DNA of 64,000 bases from Marinobacter daepoensis DSM 16072 (lineage in GTDB: Bacteria > Pseudomonadota > Gammaproteobacteria > Pseudomonadales > Oleiphilaceae). A model generated the notes under the pieces. It did no database searches. It had not been told where the DNA came from and worked only from the letters and a program-made list of their open reading frames with translations. The stretch lies in NCBI RefSeq assembly GCF_000421165.1, contig NZ_ATWI01000008.1, positions 310,001 to 374,000 of the forward strand, written 5' to 3'. Shown piece by piece: positions 50,632 to 59,615 of this stretch (the stretch's first letter is position 1; each line of letters opens with the position of its first letter). A program made the translations under genes and the position numbers.

Positions 50632-51381
50632 TTATTGGTTTTTCAGGTGAGAGAAGCTCTCGAAACGACCGACGAAGGGTTTCGGCCGAGGGTATGCCAG
50701 GTCGCCGTGTTTGCTGGTGCCCAGGTTGAGGCCCACCAAAGCTTCTGACAATTTCACGGCAGCCGTGACACCTTCAACAACCGGCAGGCCTACGGCTTCT
50801 GAGATGTCGTCGGTCAGGTCGGCCATGCCGCCACAGCCCAGCACGATGGCGCCAATGTTGTCTTCTTCTTTGGCCCGCAAGCACTCCTCCACCAGGCGCT
50901 GAAACGCCGCATCTGCATTGTCTTCCAGGTCCAGAACCGGGATTTCTGCTGCCCGAACGCGGCGGCAGTGGTGGCTGAAGCCATAACTTTCCAGAAGGTG
51001 CTCCGCAATAATGCCGGTACGGCCCAGCGTGGTGACGACGGAAAACCGGGTGCTGATCATGGTGGCAACATGGAAAGCGGCTTCGGCAATACCAATCACC
51101 GGGGCGCGGGTCAGTTCGCGGGCGGCCAGTAATCCGGGGTCGCCAAAGCAGGCAACGATGTAAGCATCCACTGGGTCGTCACCCCGTTCTCCGGCCAGCA
51201 CTTCCTCGGCAACACCCACGGCGCTGATTGCTTCGTCAAAGTGGCTCTCAATGGAGACCGGACCGCTATCCGGCTGTGTTGCGGTGATACGGGTGCCCGG
51301 TGCCGCTACCTTTTCCGCTGCAGTGCCGATGGTTTCGGTCATGCTGCATGTGGTGTTCGGGTTGATGATTCGGATATGCAT
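50632..51381 (-). CDS. Asp/Glu/hydantoin racemase family, probable allantoin racemase
   Basis: 249-aa racemase-fold protein starting MHIRIINPNTT, with the two catalytic-cysteine motifs IVACFGDPG and IVLGCGGMADL in mirror-image halves, as in HyuE/HpxA. It probably interconverts (R)- and (S)-allantoin, the form needed by allantoinase. It lies upstream of the permease gene in the same direction (gap 121 bp) and divergent from puuE; the intergenic region holds three operator-like sites. Confidence 0.85.
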   Translation of the reverse strand: MHIRIINPNTTCSMTETIGTAAEKVAAPGTRITATQPDSGPVSIESHFDEAISAVGVAEEVLAGERGDDPVDAYIVACFGDPGLLAARELTRAPVIGIAEAAFHVATMISTRFSVVTTLGRTGIIAEHLLESYGFSHHCRRVRAAEIPVLDLEDNADAAFQRLVEECLRAKEEDNIGAIVLGCGGMADLTDDISEAVGLPVVEGVTAAVKLSEALVGLNLGTSKHGDLAYPRPKPFVGRFESFSHLKNQ

Positions 51382-51425
51382 GGTTTTCTCGATTTCTTAA
51401 ATATAGTGAACAATTCAATTCGTAT

Positions 51426-51435
51426 TTGTACACAA
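51426..51435. promoter_or_regulatory. Operator-like palindrome 1 of the allantoin locus
   Basis: TTGTACACAA, a perfect 10-bp palindrome 45 bp upstream of the racemase start. Confidence 0.65.
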
Positions 51436-51467
51436 TTTAGAACGTTGCGTATGTCTGGTGCAAGTTT

Positions 51468-51477
51468 TTGTACACAA
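51468..51477. promoter_or_regulatory. Operator-like palindrome 2 of the allantoin locus
   Basis: TTGTACACAA, identical to site 1, 42 bp further into the divergent intergenic region. Confidence 0.65.
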
Positions 51478-51583
51478 AATGGCGTAGTTTTTTTGGTTTT
51501 TATGGGTTTTTGCACGATTTATTGCCCTTTTTCAGCCTTTATACCCATTTGTTTCAGCTATTTTTTTCACAAAATATGTTTTC

Positions 51584-51593
51584 TTGTATACAA
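51584..51593. promoter_or_regulatory. Operator-like palindrome 3 of the allantoin locus
   Basis: TTGTATACAA, a one-base variant, 69 bp upstream of the puuE start; best placed to control puuE. Confidence 0.65.
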
Positions 51594-51661
51594 TCTTTTG
51601 GCGGCTAATGCGTTCAAGCCCCGTCTTCTTATCCCTCGGAACTAATTGAGGAACTGTTTTT

Positions 51662-52600
51662 ATGAGTATGACTACCGAGTATCCCCGAGACCTGATCGGC
51701 TATGGCCGTGAGTTACCGGACGTTCGCTGGCCCGGCCAGGCGCGGGTGGCTGTGCAGTTCGTACTCAATTACGAGGAGGGTGGTGAGAACTGTGTACTGC
51801 ATGGCGACAGCCATTCAGAGCGTTTCCTCTCTGAAATCGTTGGTGCCGAGGCGTATGCCGACAGGCACATGAGTATGGAATCAATCTATGAGTACGGCTC
51901 CCGGGTTGGGGTCTGGCGTTTGCTGAAAGAGTTTGAGCGTCGGAATCTTCCTTTAACCGTTTTCGGGGTCGCAATGGCACTGCAACGCCACCCGGAGGTT
52001 GCCCAGGCGTTTCGTGAGCTGAACCATGAGGTGGCTTGCCACGGGTGGCGGTGGCTGCACTACCAGAACATTCCTGAGAACGTTGAACGCGAGCATATGC
52101 GCCGTGCCATCCAGATCTTCCAGGATCTCTATGGCGAGAAACCCATGGGTTGGTATACCGGCCGGGACAGCCCGAACACCCGTCGTCTGCTGCTGGACGA
52201 AGGCAGTTTCCTGTACGACTCCGACTACTACGGGGACGATTTGCCGTTCTGGGTTCAGCAGGAGGATTCCAGTGGTCAGTCCCACAACCATTTGGTTGTG
52301 CCGTATACCCTGGATACCAATGACATGCGTTTTGCCACGCCGCAGGGCTTCAATACGGGGGACCATTTCTTCGAGTACCTGCGGGATGCGTTTGATGTGT
52401 TGTACGAAGAGGGCAAAGAAACACCCAGAATGCTCTCTGTGGGCCTGCACTGCCGGTTGATTGGGCGGCCGGGCCGTTTCCGTGGGCTGCAGCGTTTCCT
52501 CGACCACATTGAGGCCCATGATCGTGTCTGGGTGACACGCCGTGTAGACATTGCCCAGCATTGGGCGAAGCACCATCCTTTTGAATCCGGAGCACTCTGA
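51662..52600 (+). CDS. puuE: Allantoinase PuuE (cofactor-independent)
   Basis: 312-aa member of the polysaccharide-deacetylase fold that hydrolyses (S)-allantoin to allantoate without a metal. Typical PuuE blocks: PRDLIGYGRELPDVRWPG at the N-terminus, LNYEEGGENCVLHGDSHSE, FLSEIVGAEA, EYGSRVGVWRLL and CHGWRWLHYQ, which holds the family histidines. It is distinct from the metal-dependent AllB type. The ATG overlaps allE at its end (stop and start share bases at 52600). Confidence 0.93.
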   Translation: MSMTTEYPRDLIGYGRELPDVRWPGQARVAVQFVLNYEEGGENCVLHGDSHSERFLSEIVGAEAYADRHMSMESIYEYGSRVGVWRLLKEFERRNLPLTVFGVAMALQRHPEVAQAFRELNHEVACHGWRWLHYQNIPENVEREHMRRAIQIFQDLYGEKPMGWYTGRDSPNTRRLLLDEGSFLYDSDYYGDDLPFWVQQEDSSGQSHNHLVVPYTLDTNDMRFATPQGFNTGDHFFEYLRDAFDVLYEEGKETPRMLSVGLHCRLIGRPGRFRGLQRFLDHIEAHDRVWVTRRVDIAQHWAKHHPFESGAL

Positions 52601-53448
52601 TGATCGACAGACAAAATCCATCTCCCTATTACGCCCCGACAGGCGGACATCCTCCTCAGACCCAGCTGCTGACGGATCGCGCCGTGTTTACCGACGCGTA
52701 TGCGGTTATTCCCAAGGGCGTGATGCGGGATATTGTGGTCAGCCACCTGCCGTTCTGGGACAAGACGCGGTTGTGGGTTTTGTCCCGTCCGCTCTCCGGG
52801 TTCGCTGAAACCTTTTCCCAATACATCATGGAAGTGTCTCCGGGTGGCGGTAGTGAGCGCCCGGAAACAGACCCTGGTGCGGAAGCGGTCCTGTTCGTGG
52901 TGGAAGGGGAGATGACCCTGACGCTGGCCGGAGAGGTCCATCATATGACACCGGGCGGCTATGCGTTCATCCCGCCGGGCAGTGACTGGGCGGTGCGCAA
53001 TGAGTCCGGTGCAGTGGTGCGTTTCCACTGGATCCGCAAAGCCTATGAAGTGGTTGATGGCGTTGATGTCCCTGAGCCGTTTGTCACCAATGAGGCCGAC
53101 GTTGAGCCCATCGAAATGCCGGATACCAATGGCTGTTGGGCAACCACGCGTTTTGTGGACCAGAGTGACATGCGCCACGACATGCATGTGAATATTGTGA
53201 CCTTCCAGCCGGGTGGCGTGATTCCCTTTGCGGAAACCCACGTGATGGAGCACGGACTGTATGTGTTGGAAGGCAAGGCGGTGTACCTGCTCAATAAGGA
53301 CTGGGTTGAAGTGGAAGCCGGTGACTATATGTGGCTCCGGGCGTTTTGCCCCCAGGCCTGTTACGCCGGCGGTCCCGGACGTTTCCGGTACCTGCTGTAC
53401 AAAGATGTGAACCGCCACATGAAGCTCAATACTTTTGGTGCTCGCTGA
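52600..53448 (+). CDS. allE: (S)-ureidoglycine aminohydrolase (AllE-like, bi-cupin)
   Basis: 282-aa bi-cupin enzyme that converts (S)-ureidoglycine to (S)-ureidoglycolate and ammonia. Two cupin halves are visible: the first around VVEGEMTLTLAGEVHHMTPGG (near residue 105) and the second around DMHVNIVTFQPGG and ETHVMEHGLYVLEG (near 200-225), the latter carrying the manganese ligands. Databases often label this family bifunctional allantoicase/ureidoglycine aminohydrolase. It follows puuE without a gap. The allantoate amidohydrolase (AllC) expected between these two steps is not in the window. Confidence 0.85.
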   Translation: MIDRQNPSPYYAPTGGHPPQTQLLTDRAVFTDAYAVIPKGVMRDIVVSHLPFWDKTRLWVLSRPLSGFAETFSQYIMEVSPGGGSERPETDPGAEAVLFVVEGEMTLTLAGEVHHMTPGGYAFIPPGSDWAVRNESGAVVRFHWIRKAYEVVDGVDVPEPFVTNEADVEPIEMPDTNGCWATTRFVDQSDMRHDMHVNIVTFQPGGVIPFAETHVMEHGLYVLEGKAVYLLNKDWVEVEAGDYMWLRAFCPQACYAGGPGRFRYLLYKDVNRHMKLNTFGAR

Positions 53449-53469
53449 GCCGTTACCGGGAAGATAATC

Positions 53470-53961
53470 ATGCTGAAACTGACTGCCCAGCCGTTGACCG
53501 CTGAGGCCTTCGCGCCTTTTGGTGACGTAATCGACAGTCGAAACGCCACCAATTCATTTGAGATCAACGCTGGCCGCACCCGGCGTCATCACGACCTGGC
53601 GGGTGTTGAGATACTGGGGGAGGGTGGTCGCCCGATGATCAGTATTTTTGTCAGCCAGCCGGTTCAGGTGCCATTGACTGTTGACTGTTTGGAACGGCAC
53701 CCACTGGGCAGTCAGGCTTTCATTCCCATGCATGGCGAGCGTTTTCTGGTGGTGGTGGCTCCGGGAGGAGAAAGTATTGATCCGGAGTCCGTGCGGGCGT
53801 TCGTGACCGACGGGCATCAAGGGGTTAACTATCGGGCAGGCACCTGGCACGCGGTGCATTCGGTGCTGGCGTGCGAGGGTGAGTTTCTGGTGGTTGACCG
53901 GGGTGGTCCGGGGAACAACTGCGATGAGCGCCCGGTCGAGATACTCGTTACCCTGGACTGA
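53470..53961 (+). CDS. allA: Ureidoglycolate lyase AllA
   Basis: 163-aa cupin-like enzyme that splits ureidoglycolate into glyoxylate and urea. Family motifs are AFAPFGDVIDSR (N-terminal), RPMISIFVSQPV, LERHPLGSQAFIPMHGERFLVVVAP and YRAGTWHAVHSVL near the C-terminus. It starts 21 bp after allE. Urea released here is the substrate of the urease operon at 18-24 kb. Confidence 0.95.
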   Translation: MLKLTAQPLTAEAFAPFGDVIDSRNATNSFEINAGRTRRHHDLAGVEILGEGGRPMISIFVSQPVQVPLTVDCLERHPLGSQAFIPMHGERFLVVVAPGGESIDPESVRAFVTDGHQGVNYRAGTWHAVHSVLACEGEFLVVDRGGPGNNCDERPVEILVTLD

Positions 53962-54283
53962 TGGTCAGCTCCGAAGGGCTATAACCGAAATGAAGCTTCA
54001 CGGCCCTGGAAAAGTTGGCGCTTGATGAAAAACCGCACTCCAGAGCCACTTGGGTAACCGGTACGTCAGGTTTGAAAACGAGCTGGTTCACGGCTCGTTC
54101 AAGCCGGCGCCGGGCAATAAAGTCATTAACGGTTTCGCCCATAATGCCCGAAAAAATGCGGTGAAAATGGTAGGGCGAGAAGTGACTGGTCTCCGCAATG
54201 TCCGTAAGGGTGAGTCAGGTAATCAGGTTTGCTTCGATGTACCGGATGACGTTTTCGATGCGGGCTTTGTAGTTTTTATTCAT
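53948..54283 (-). pseudogene. AraC-family DNA-binding domain with an in-frame stop
   Basis: Reads MNKNYKARIENVIRYIEANL then IT-stop (TGA at 54215-54217), continuing in the same frame as LTLTDIAETSHFSP and FHRIFSGIMGETVND, VTQVALECGFSSSANFSRAV and ending in FGYSPSELTISPG. Together this is a complete two-HTH AraC domain interrupted by one nonsense codon; an effector domain is missing. Its end overlaps the 3' end of allA antisense. A sequencing error or suppressor reading are the alternatives. Confidence 0.8.
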
Positions 54284-54312
54284 GGGCTTGGAATCAGACC
54301 CCGTAATCCCGC

Positions 54313-54393
54313 TCAACCTTCGCCATCGGTACGATGGCTGGAAAAAATGACGGCGTAGTAGGGTGGTTCTGGCGTGTTCGCAAACTGAGGCAT
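54313..54393 (-). pseudogene. 5' fragment of an antibiotic biosynthesis monooxygenase (ABM) gene
   Basis: 26 codons, MPQFANTPEPPYYAVIFSSH then RTDGEG, matching the N-terminus of YqjZ-like ABM-domain proteins, then a premature stop. GGGAG lies before the ATG. The rest of the roughly 100-aa protein is absent. Confidence 0.7.
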
Positions 54394-54503
54394 GAGGTAC
54401 TCCCTGTCTCATTGGGTGTCGGTCATGAGAGGCGAATGAATGAGGATAGCACGCATGCTAGTATGGCCCACCTTCAACCCAGACACCGATAAAGCCCCGC
54501 AAG

Positions 54504-56267
54504 ATGAATGCGCCTTTCAAGCTGCGGCCCTACCAGCAGGAAGCGGTCGACGCCACGTTGAGCCACTTCCGCCAATCCGACGAGTCAGCCGTCATCGTGC
54601 TGCCGACGGGAGCGGGCAAAAGCCTGGTCATAGCCGAACTGGCCCGCCTTGCTCGCCGTAAGATCCTGGTGCTGACCCACGTTAAAGAGCTGGTGGAGCA
54701 GAATCACGCCAAGTATGAGAGTTATGGCCTGGCTGGCGGCATCTTCTCCGCCGGACTTAGGCGTAAGGAAAACCAGCATCAGGTGACCTTTGCCAGTGTG
54801 CAGTCGGTAGCGGCGAACCTGGATCAGTTCGGGGATGAATACTCGCTGGTCATCATTGATGAGTGCCATCGGGTCAGCGGTGATGACACCAGTCAGTACC
54901 AACGGATCATTGAGCGGCTGCGGCAACAGAATGACACCCTTAAAGTGCTCGGGCTGACCGCCACTCCCTATCGTTTGGCTACGGGCTGGGTCTATCGCTA
55001 TCACTACCGGGGCTTTGTCCGTGGCTCCGATGATCAGCAGCAAAAACCCTTCCGGCATTGCATCTACGAACTGCCGTTGAGCTATATGATCAACCGGGGC
55101 TATCTCACCAAACCTGAGTTGGTGAACGCGGCGGTGGCGCAGTACGATTTCTCCGCGCTGGCACCGGACCGTTTTGGCGAGTATGCCGAGAAGGACGTGA
55201 ACCAGCTGCTGAGCAAACATCGGCGGGTGACCCGCGCCATCATTGAACAGGTGATGGAACTGGCTGCTGAGCGCCAGGGCGTGATGATTTTTGCGGCCAC
55301 GGTGGACCATGCCCGGGAGATCACCGGCTACCTGCCGGAACAGCAAACTGCCCTGGTGACCGGCGCGACCGACCTGAATGACCGGGATCTGCTGATTCAG
55401 CGCTTCAAGCAGCGGCAGTTGAAGTACCTGGTGAATGTGTCTGTGCTCACCACCGGTTTCGATGCACCCCACGTGGACTTTATTGCCATTCTTCGGCCCA
55501 CCCAGTCGGTCAGCCTGTACCAGCAGATTGTGGGGCGCGGCCTTCGTCTGGACGACGGCAAACAAGATTGCCTGGTAATGGACTACGCCGGCAACAGCGT
55601 GAACCTGCATCACCCGGAGGTGGGCGAGCCGAAACCCAACCCGGACAGCGAGCCGGTGCAGGTGTTCTGCCCGGGCTGTGGCTTTGCCAATATCTTCTGG
55701 GGCAAAACCGACGGTGACGGCCGGGTGATTGAGCACTATGGGCGCCGGTGCCAGGGGCTGCTGGAGCCAGAGGAAGGGGCCAGCCTGCGCCCCGAACAGT
55801 GCGATTACCGCTTCCGGTTCAAGGAGTGCCCACATTGTGGCGGTGAAAACGACATTGCGGCCCGGAACTGCGGGCACTGCCATCAGGCCATTATTGACCC
55901 TGATGATCAGCTGCGGGACGCCCTGAAACTCAAGGACGCCATGGTGATCCGTTGCGCCGGGGTGTCGTTGGGTGTTGAAGGCACTAAGCTGAGGATCACC
56001 TATCACGGAGAAGGCGGTGAGGAACTCCGGGAGTCATTTGACTTCAGCAAACCGGCTCAGCGCACGGTGTTCAACAAACTGTTCGGCCGAAGATTCGCCC
56101 ACGGCCAGGCCCCGAAAACGTTCAGCCATGCTGACGAGGTTCTCGACATGCAGGCCTTGCTGCCAGCCCCGGATTTTGTGATTGCCCGTAAACAGAAGCA
56201 CTATTGGCAGGTTCAGGAACGGGTATTTGATTACCGGGGGCAGTATCGCCGGGCGAATGAAATGTGA
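54504..56267 (+). CDS. radD: DEAD/DEAH-box helicase RadD (YejH)
   Basis: 587-aa SF2 helicase-like ATPase that works with RecA and SSB in DNA repair. Length equals that of E. coli RadD. Walker A LPTGAGKS (near 34), DECH box [15 protein letters not shown] and the SF2 motif VI IVGRGLR are intact, and the C-terminal zinc-ribbon region has repeated CxxC pairs (CPGCG, CPHCGG, CGHCH). GGAGC-type site absent; CCCCGCAAG precedes the ATG. Third gene downstream is an Ada-like repair protein, but no operon is evident. Confidence 0.93.
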   Translation: MNAPFKLRPYQQEAVDATLSHFRQSDESAVIVLPTGAGKSLVIAELARLARRKILVLTHVKELVEQNHAKYESYGLAGGIFSAGLRRKENQHQVTFASVQSVAANLDQFGDEYSLVIIDECHRVSGDDTSQYQRIIERLRQQNDTLKVLGLTATPYRLATGWVYRYHYRGFVRGSDDQQQKPFRHCIYELPLSYMINRGYLTKPELVNAAVAQYDFSALAPDRFGEYAEKDVNQLLSKHRRVTRAIIEQVMELAAERQGVMIFAATVDHAREITGYLPEQQTALVTGATDLNDRDLLIQRFKQRQLKYLVNVSVLTTGFDAPHVDFIAILRPTQSVSLYQQIVGRGLRLDDGKQDCLVMDYAGNSVNLHHPEVGEPKPNPDSEPVQVFCPGCGFANIFWGKTDGDGRVIEHYGRRCQGLLEPEEGASLRPEQCDYRFRFKECPHCGGENDIAARNCGHCHQAIIDPDDQLRDALKLKDAMVIRCAGVSLGVEGTKLRITYHGEGGEELRESFDFSKPAQRTVFNKLFGRRFAHGQAPKTFSHADEVLDMQALLPAPDFVIARKQKHYWQVQERVFDYRGQYRRANEM

Positions 56268-56306
56268 GTATTCAAGGCAAACGTTGAGGTTACATGGAGG
56301 CTCTAT

Positions 56307-56726
56307 TTGAAACCATATAAAGCACTAGCAATTCTTTCCCTGCTGTTCTCGGCCGGTTGCACCAACATAGCCGGGGATGCCCCACGATCCATCTACCCCG
56401 GGCAATCGTCGCTGTCTGATGCGGATGCCCTGTTTTCCGTCGCTGATGATTTTTTTAAGAACGCAGGCTACCAGTGTCGCGCTGACCAGGAGGTAAGAAG
56501 CCTTCGTTGTTCGAGAGCGCTTCGCGACCTATACATTCACCAGACGACAGCGGTTGTGCAGGTTTTTCCGGAGGATGGCGGCACTGGCGTCTATACTTTG
56601 GTGACGACCCGCTGGGATGAGGGGCTGATTCCGGGAGAGTTTATCTCCAGTGAGTTCACGAACCCGGATGTTAAGGCGTTCTGTGAATATCTGAGCGAGG
56701 AGGCTTTGGGTTATTGTCAGGGGTAA
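56307..56726 (+). CDS. Small lipoprotein, function unknown
   Basis: 139-aa protein beginning with a lipoprotein signal (MKPYKALAILSLLFSAGC; lipobox SAGC, lipid on C18). The mature part has three further cysteines in the first half (YQCRADQEVRSLRCS) and a C-terminal CEYLSEEALGYCQG pair. TTG 56307 is the start because GGAGG lies 6 bp before it. Follows radD at 39 bp but there is no functional link in sight. Confidence 0.75.
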   Translation: MKPYKALAILSLLFSAGCTNIAGDAPRSIYPGQSSLSDADALFSVADDFFKNAGYQCRADQEVRSLRCSRALRDLYIHQTTAVVQVFPEDGGTGVYTLVTTRWDEGLIPGEFISSEFTNPDVKAFCEYLSEEALGYCQG

Positions 56727-56859
56727 GGCTGTATCCGCCCTGGCAAAACCGAGGTGGTTCCTCCGAAAGTCCTGACGAATCCATCATCTCGGAGGATATA
56801 CGGCCCCGGAGTGGCTCTGGGACAGTAACCGGTGAATAACAACAAATATGGAGGTGGCC

Positions 56860-57285
56860 ATGGGCCAGTATCAGGGCAGTTGTTTTTGCGGCACGGTGAA
56901 GTTTCAGGTTTCGGGTGCGCCGGAGGCGATGGGGTATTGTCACTGTGATTCCTGTCGGCGTTGGTCTGCGGGGCCAGTGAATGCGTTCTCACTCTGGCCC
57001 GGTGATCGCCTGGAAATTTTGTCCGGGGCGGATCAGGTGGGGGAATTTCACCTGACCGAGCAGAGCTATCGAAAGTGGTGCAAGCAGTGTGGTGGCCATG
57101 TGTTTACCGATCACCCGACCTGGGGGCTGGTAGACGTCTATGTGGCAAACCTGCCGGGCCTGAAGTTTGAGCCAGCCCTGCACGTGCACTACCAGGAATC
57201 CGTTTTGCCGATCCGGGATGGTTTGCCCAAGATGAAGGATGTGCCTGCCGAAATGGGCGGATCGGGTGAAACCCTGCCTGAGTAA
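56860..57285 (+). CDS. GFA family zinc protein (glutathione-dependent formaldehyde-activating fold)
   Basis: 141-aa cytosolic protein with the GFA zinc-ligand set: CFCGTVKF, CHCDSCRRWS and CKQCGGHVF. Family members include formaldehyde-activating enzyme and centromere-protein-V-like proteins of unknown role; this sequence is of the general type. The second ATG (56860) is used because GGAGG lies 5 bp before it. A TAACCGGAA / TTCCGGTTA hairpin follows. Confidence 0.85.
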   Translation: MGQYQGSCFCGTVKFQVSGAPEAMGYCHCDSCRRWSAGPVNAFSLWPGDRLEILSGADQVGEFHLTEQSYRKWCKQCGGHVFTDHPTWGLVDVYVANLPGLKFEPALHVHYQESVLPIRDGLPKMKDVPAEMGGSGETLPE

Positions 57286-57300
57286 GCTTGCCGGGTAACG

Positions 57301-57329
57301 TAACCGGAACCTTCCTTCTTTTCCGGTTA
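57301..57329 (+). terminator. Hairpin after the GFA gene
   Basis: TAACCGGAA and TTCCGGTTA form a 9-bp stem with an 11-nt loop 16 bp after the stop codon; no T-run. Confidence 0.5.
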
Positions 57330-57447
57330 TCGTTGCGCCTGTTGGTGCCCGGGTTGGGATGGTTTTGGGCCGGGGCAAGAATCGGATGGAAACGCGCCGC
57401 GAAGTTCGCTTTACTGGCCCGGTCTGGGTGAAATAAAGGGGAGCGGT

Positions 57448-58356
57448 ATGTCGATGCCACCGGATCAGGAAGTAAGAGCTGCCGTGGACGCCGGAGAGGT
57501 ATCCCTTGATGGCGATCCTCGCGTGGCCCGGTTGGTGCGAGTGGCGCGCCACATCGAAGCAAACGCCGATGAACCTCTGACGCTGGCCAGCCTGGCCGGG
57601 ATTGCCGGGGTATCCCCATCCCGATTGCAGCGGCAATTCACGGCAGCGTTCGGGGTGTCTCCAAAGGCTTATCAGAATGAGGTGCGGATGCGCCGTTTCA
57701 GGCAATCGCTGAAAGACGGCGACAAGGTGACTGATGCGATATTTGCGTCTGGCTTCGGGTCAGTCAGCCGGGTTTACGGAGAAGCTGCCCGCAACATTGG
57801 CATGCTACCCCGGGCGTACCGGGCTGGTGGAGCGGGTGAGGTGATTGTCTATGCCTGCCGGTCGACTGCACTCGGCCTGATGGCTATGGCCGCCACGGAT
57901 AGGGGCGTTTGTTTTGTGCAGTTTGGCGATGATGAAGCCTCATTGATATCCAGCCTGAAAACTGAATTTCCCAACGCGGAACTGGCCGCCTCGCCAGCGC
58001 AGGATGCGCCGGAACTGGATGCCTGGGTAGCCGCCCTGGATCAGCACATCAGTCAGGGAGCCCCAAGGCCCGACCTGCCGCTGGATATTCGAGGCACCGC
58101 CTTTCAGGTGAAGGTATGGCAGTTTCTGTTGAGCATCCGGGAAGGCGAGGTGTTGAGTTACAGTGAGGTAGCCGCAAAGATCGACAAGCCACGGGCCGTG
58201 CGGGCAGTTGCCTCGGCCTGCGGTAAAAACCGGATTGGTGTGCTGATTCCCTGCCACCGGGTCTTGCGTGGTGATGGAGGCTTGGGGGGGTATCGTTGGG
58301 GGTTGGCGAGAAAACGTGCTTTGCTGGATGCGGAACGGAAACGGCGGGGCGATTGA
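57448..58356 (+). CDS. Ada-like protein: AraC DNA-binding domain plus methylguanine methyltransferase
   Basis: 302-aa fusion of an AraC HTH domain (about residues 25-120; LASLAGIAGVSPSRLQRQF and ILQ-like second helix) with an O6-alkylguanine methyltransferase (about 215-300) whose active site is IPCHRV (C269). It repairs O6-methylguanine by transferring the methyl to its own cysteine. The N-terminal zinc-cysteine phosphotriester domain of true Ada is absent, so it cannot sense methyl-phosphotriesters the usual way. GGGGAGCGG precedes the ATG. Confidence 0.92.
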   Translation: MSMPPDQEVRAAVDAGEVSLDGDPRVARLVRVARHIEANADEPLTLASLAGIAGVSPSRLQRQFTAAFGVSPKAYQNEVRMRRFRQSLKDGDKVTDAIFASGFGSVSRVYGEAARNIGMLPRAYRAGGAGEVIVYACRSTALGLMAMAATDRGVCFVQFGDDEASLISSLKTEFPNAELAASPAQDAPELDAWVAALDQHISQGAPRPDLPLDIRGTAFQVKVWQFLLSIREGEVLSYSEVAAKIDKPRAVRAVASACGKNRIGVLIPCHRVLRGDGGLGGYRWGLARKRALLDAERKRRGD

Positions 58357-58428
58357 CGGCGAGTTAAGGTAAACTCGTGGTTGCTTTGGCTGTGAAAAAA
58401 CAAATAACAATAAAAGGTAGAACGTACC

Positions 58429-59475
58429 GTGATGCTGCTAACCGGCTTCGGCCTGGGTTGTTTGCTGCCGCTTTTTGTCATTACCCTTCGGGATTTTCGC
58501 CACATAATGGTGGGCGGGGTATTCCTTCTTGTGATCATTACCTCTGGCGCGTTTCTGATAGACCCGCTGGTGTCGAGCCAGTGGCGCTGGATTACATCAG
58601 ATCTCCAAACCGCGCTTCCTGGCCTGTTCTGGTGGTTGTGTCAGCTGATTTTCGCACCACGCCCGCGCCTGAAATCGGTATGGGGCGCCATGGCGCTGTA
58701 CAGTTTTCTGGTACCGGCGCTGGCGCGGCCTTTTGTGGTGCCGGGAGAGTCACCCGCCCTGGCGGTGTTCTTCGGCTGGCGCTTGGGGCAGTTTTTTGAG
58801 TATGTGGTGGTGTTACATGGCCTCAGCTTTGTGGTTCGCTATTGGCGTAATGATCTGGTGGAAACCCGCCGGAAGGCCCGCCTGGCGTTTTTATTGATCA
58901 TTGGCAGTGCGGTCAGTGTAGCGACTGTGAGCCTGAACTTCGGGCTATACCACGAGTACATCCGGGGCATTATCACCGGGCTGGCGGCGTTTGCGACGCT
59001 GATCTGCCTGGTGACTGCGAGGGTGGGCATTATGGAGTTGGTTGGCAGCGAGCCGGTTGCCCGCATCTCATCGCCGGATACCGCCCCGCCACCCACAGAG
59101 GAATCCCCGGAAGTTCTGTCGGCCCAGCAGGTGGAAGACGCAGATGTGCTTGGCCAAACCATGGCCAGGGGGTTCTATCGCACCGAAAAACTCACCTTGA
59201 AAAAACTCTCGGATACCACGGAGATTCCGGAGTATCGGCTGCGCAAAGTGATTAATCAGACGCTGGGCTATCGTAATTTCAACGATTACATCAATCAGCT
59301 CCGGGTGGCCGACGCGGCTGAGCGTTTACTGAACGAACCGGAAACGCCAGTGCTGAACATTTCTCTGGATGTCGGTTACCGAACCCTCAGTTCGTTTAAC
59401 CGGGCGTTCCGTGAAATCAAAAATACAACGCCCACGGAGTTCCGGCAGCAGAGTCCGGGCCTGGATGTCGGTTGA
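58429..59475 (+). CDS. AraC-family regulator with an N-terminal membrane domain
   Basis: 348-aa protein. The first 205 residues contain about seven hydrophobic helices (for example VGGVFLLVIITSGAFLI, PALAVFFGWRLGQFFEYVV, IIGSAVSVATVSL), followed by a Pro-rich linker (TAPPPTEESPE) and a C-terminal AraC HTH (about 250-345; LKKLSDTTEIPEYRLRKVIN, then LNISLDVGYRTLSSFNRAF). Membrane-bound AraC proteins are uncommon compared with soluble ones and suggest that an envelope signal is sensed. The GTG at 58429 and ATG at 58432 both fit the AAGGTAG site. Target unknown. Confidence 0.87.
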   Translation: MMLLTGFGLGCLLPLFVITLRDFRHIMVGGVFLLVIITSGAFLIDPLVSSQWRWITSDLQTALPGLFWWLCQLIFAPRPRLKSVWGAMALYSFLVPALARPFVVPGESPALAVFFGWRLGQFFEYVVVLHGLSFVVRYWRNDLVETRRKARLAFLLIIGSAVSVATVSLNFGLYHEYIRGIITGLAAFATLICLVTARVGIMELVGSEPVARISSPDTAPPPTEESPEVLSAQQVEDADVLGQTMARGFYRTEKLTLKKLSDTTEIPEYRLRKVINQTLGYRNFNDYINQLRVADAAERLLNEPETPVLNISLDVGYRTLSSFNRAFREIKNTTPTEFRQQSPGLDVG

Positions 59476-59615
59476 TTCCGTGTTGTAAACAAGGCCGCTC
59501 AGTTTTTTGCGTGAGTATGCAAATCTGAAACAAAAATACAAAACAATGGGCCGGTGACTGGGGGCATAATGAATGTGCTGTGCCTATAAAAAAACGAAAA
59601 ATGAAGAGAGTTCAT

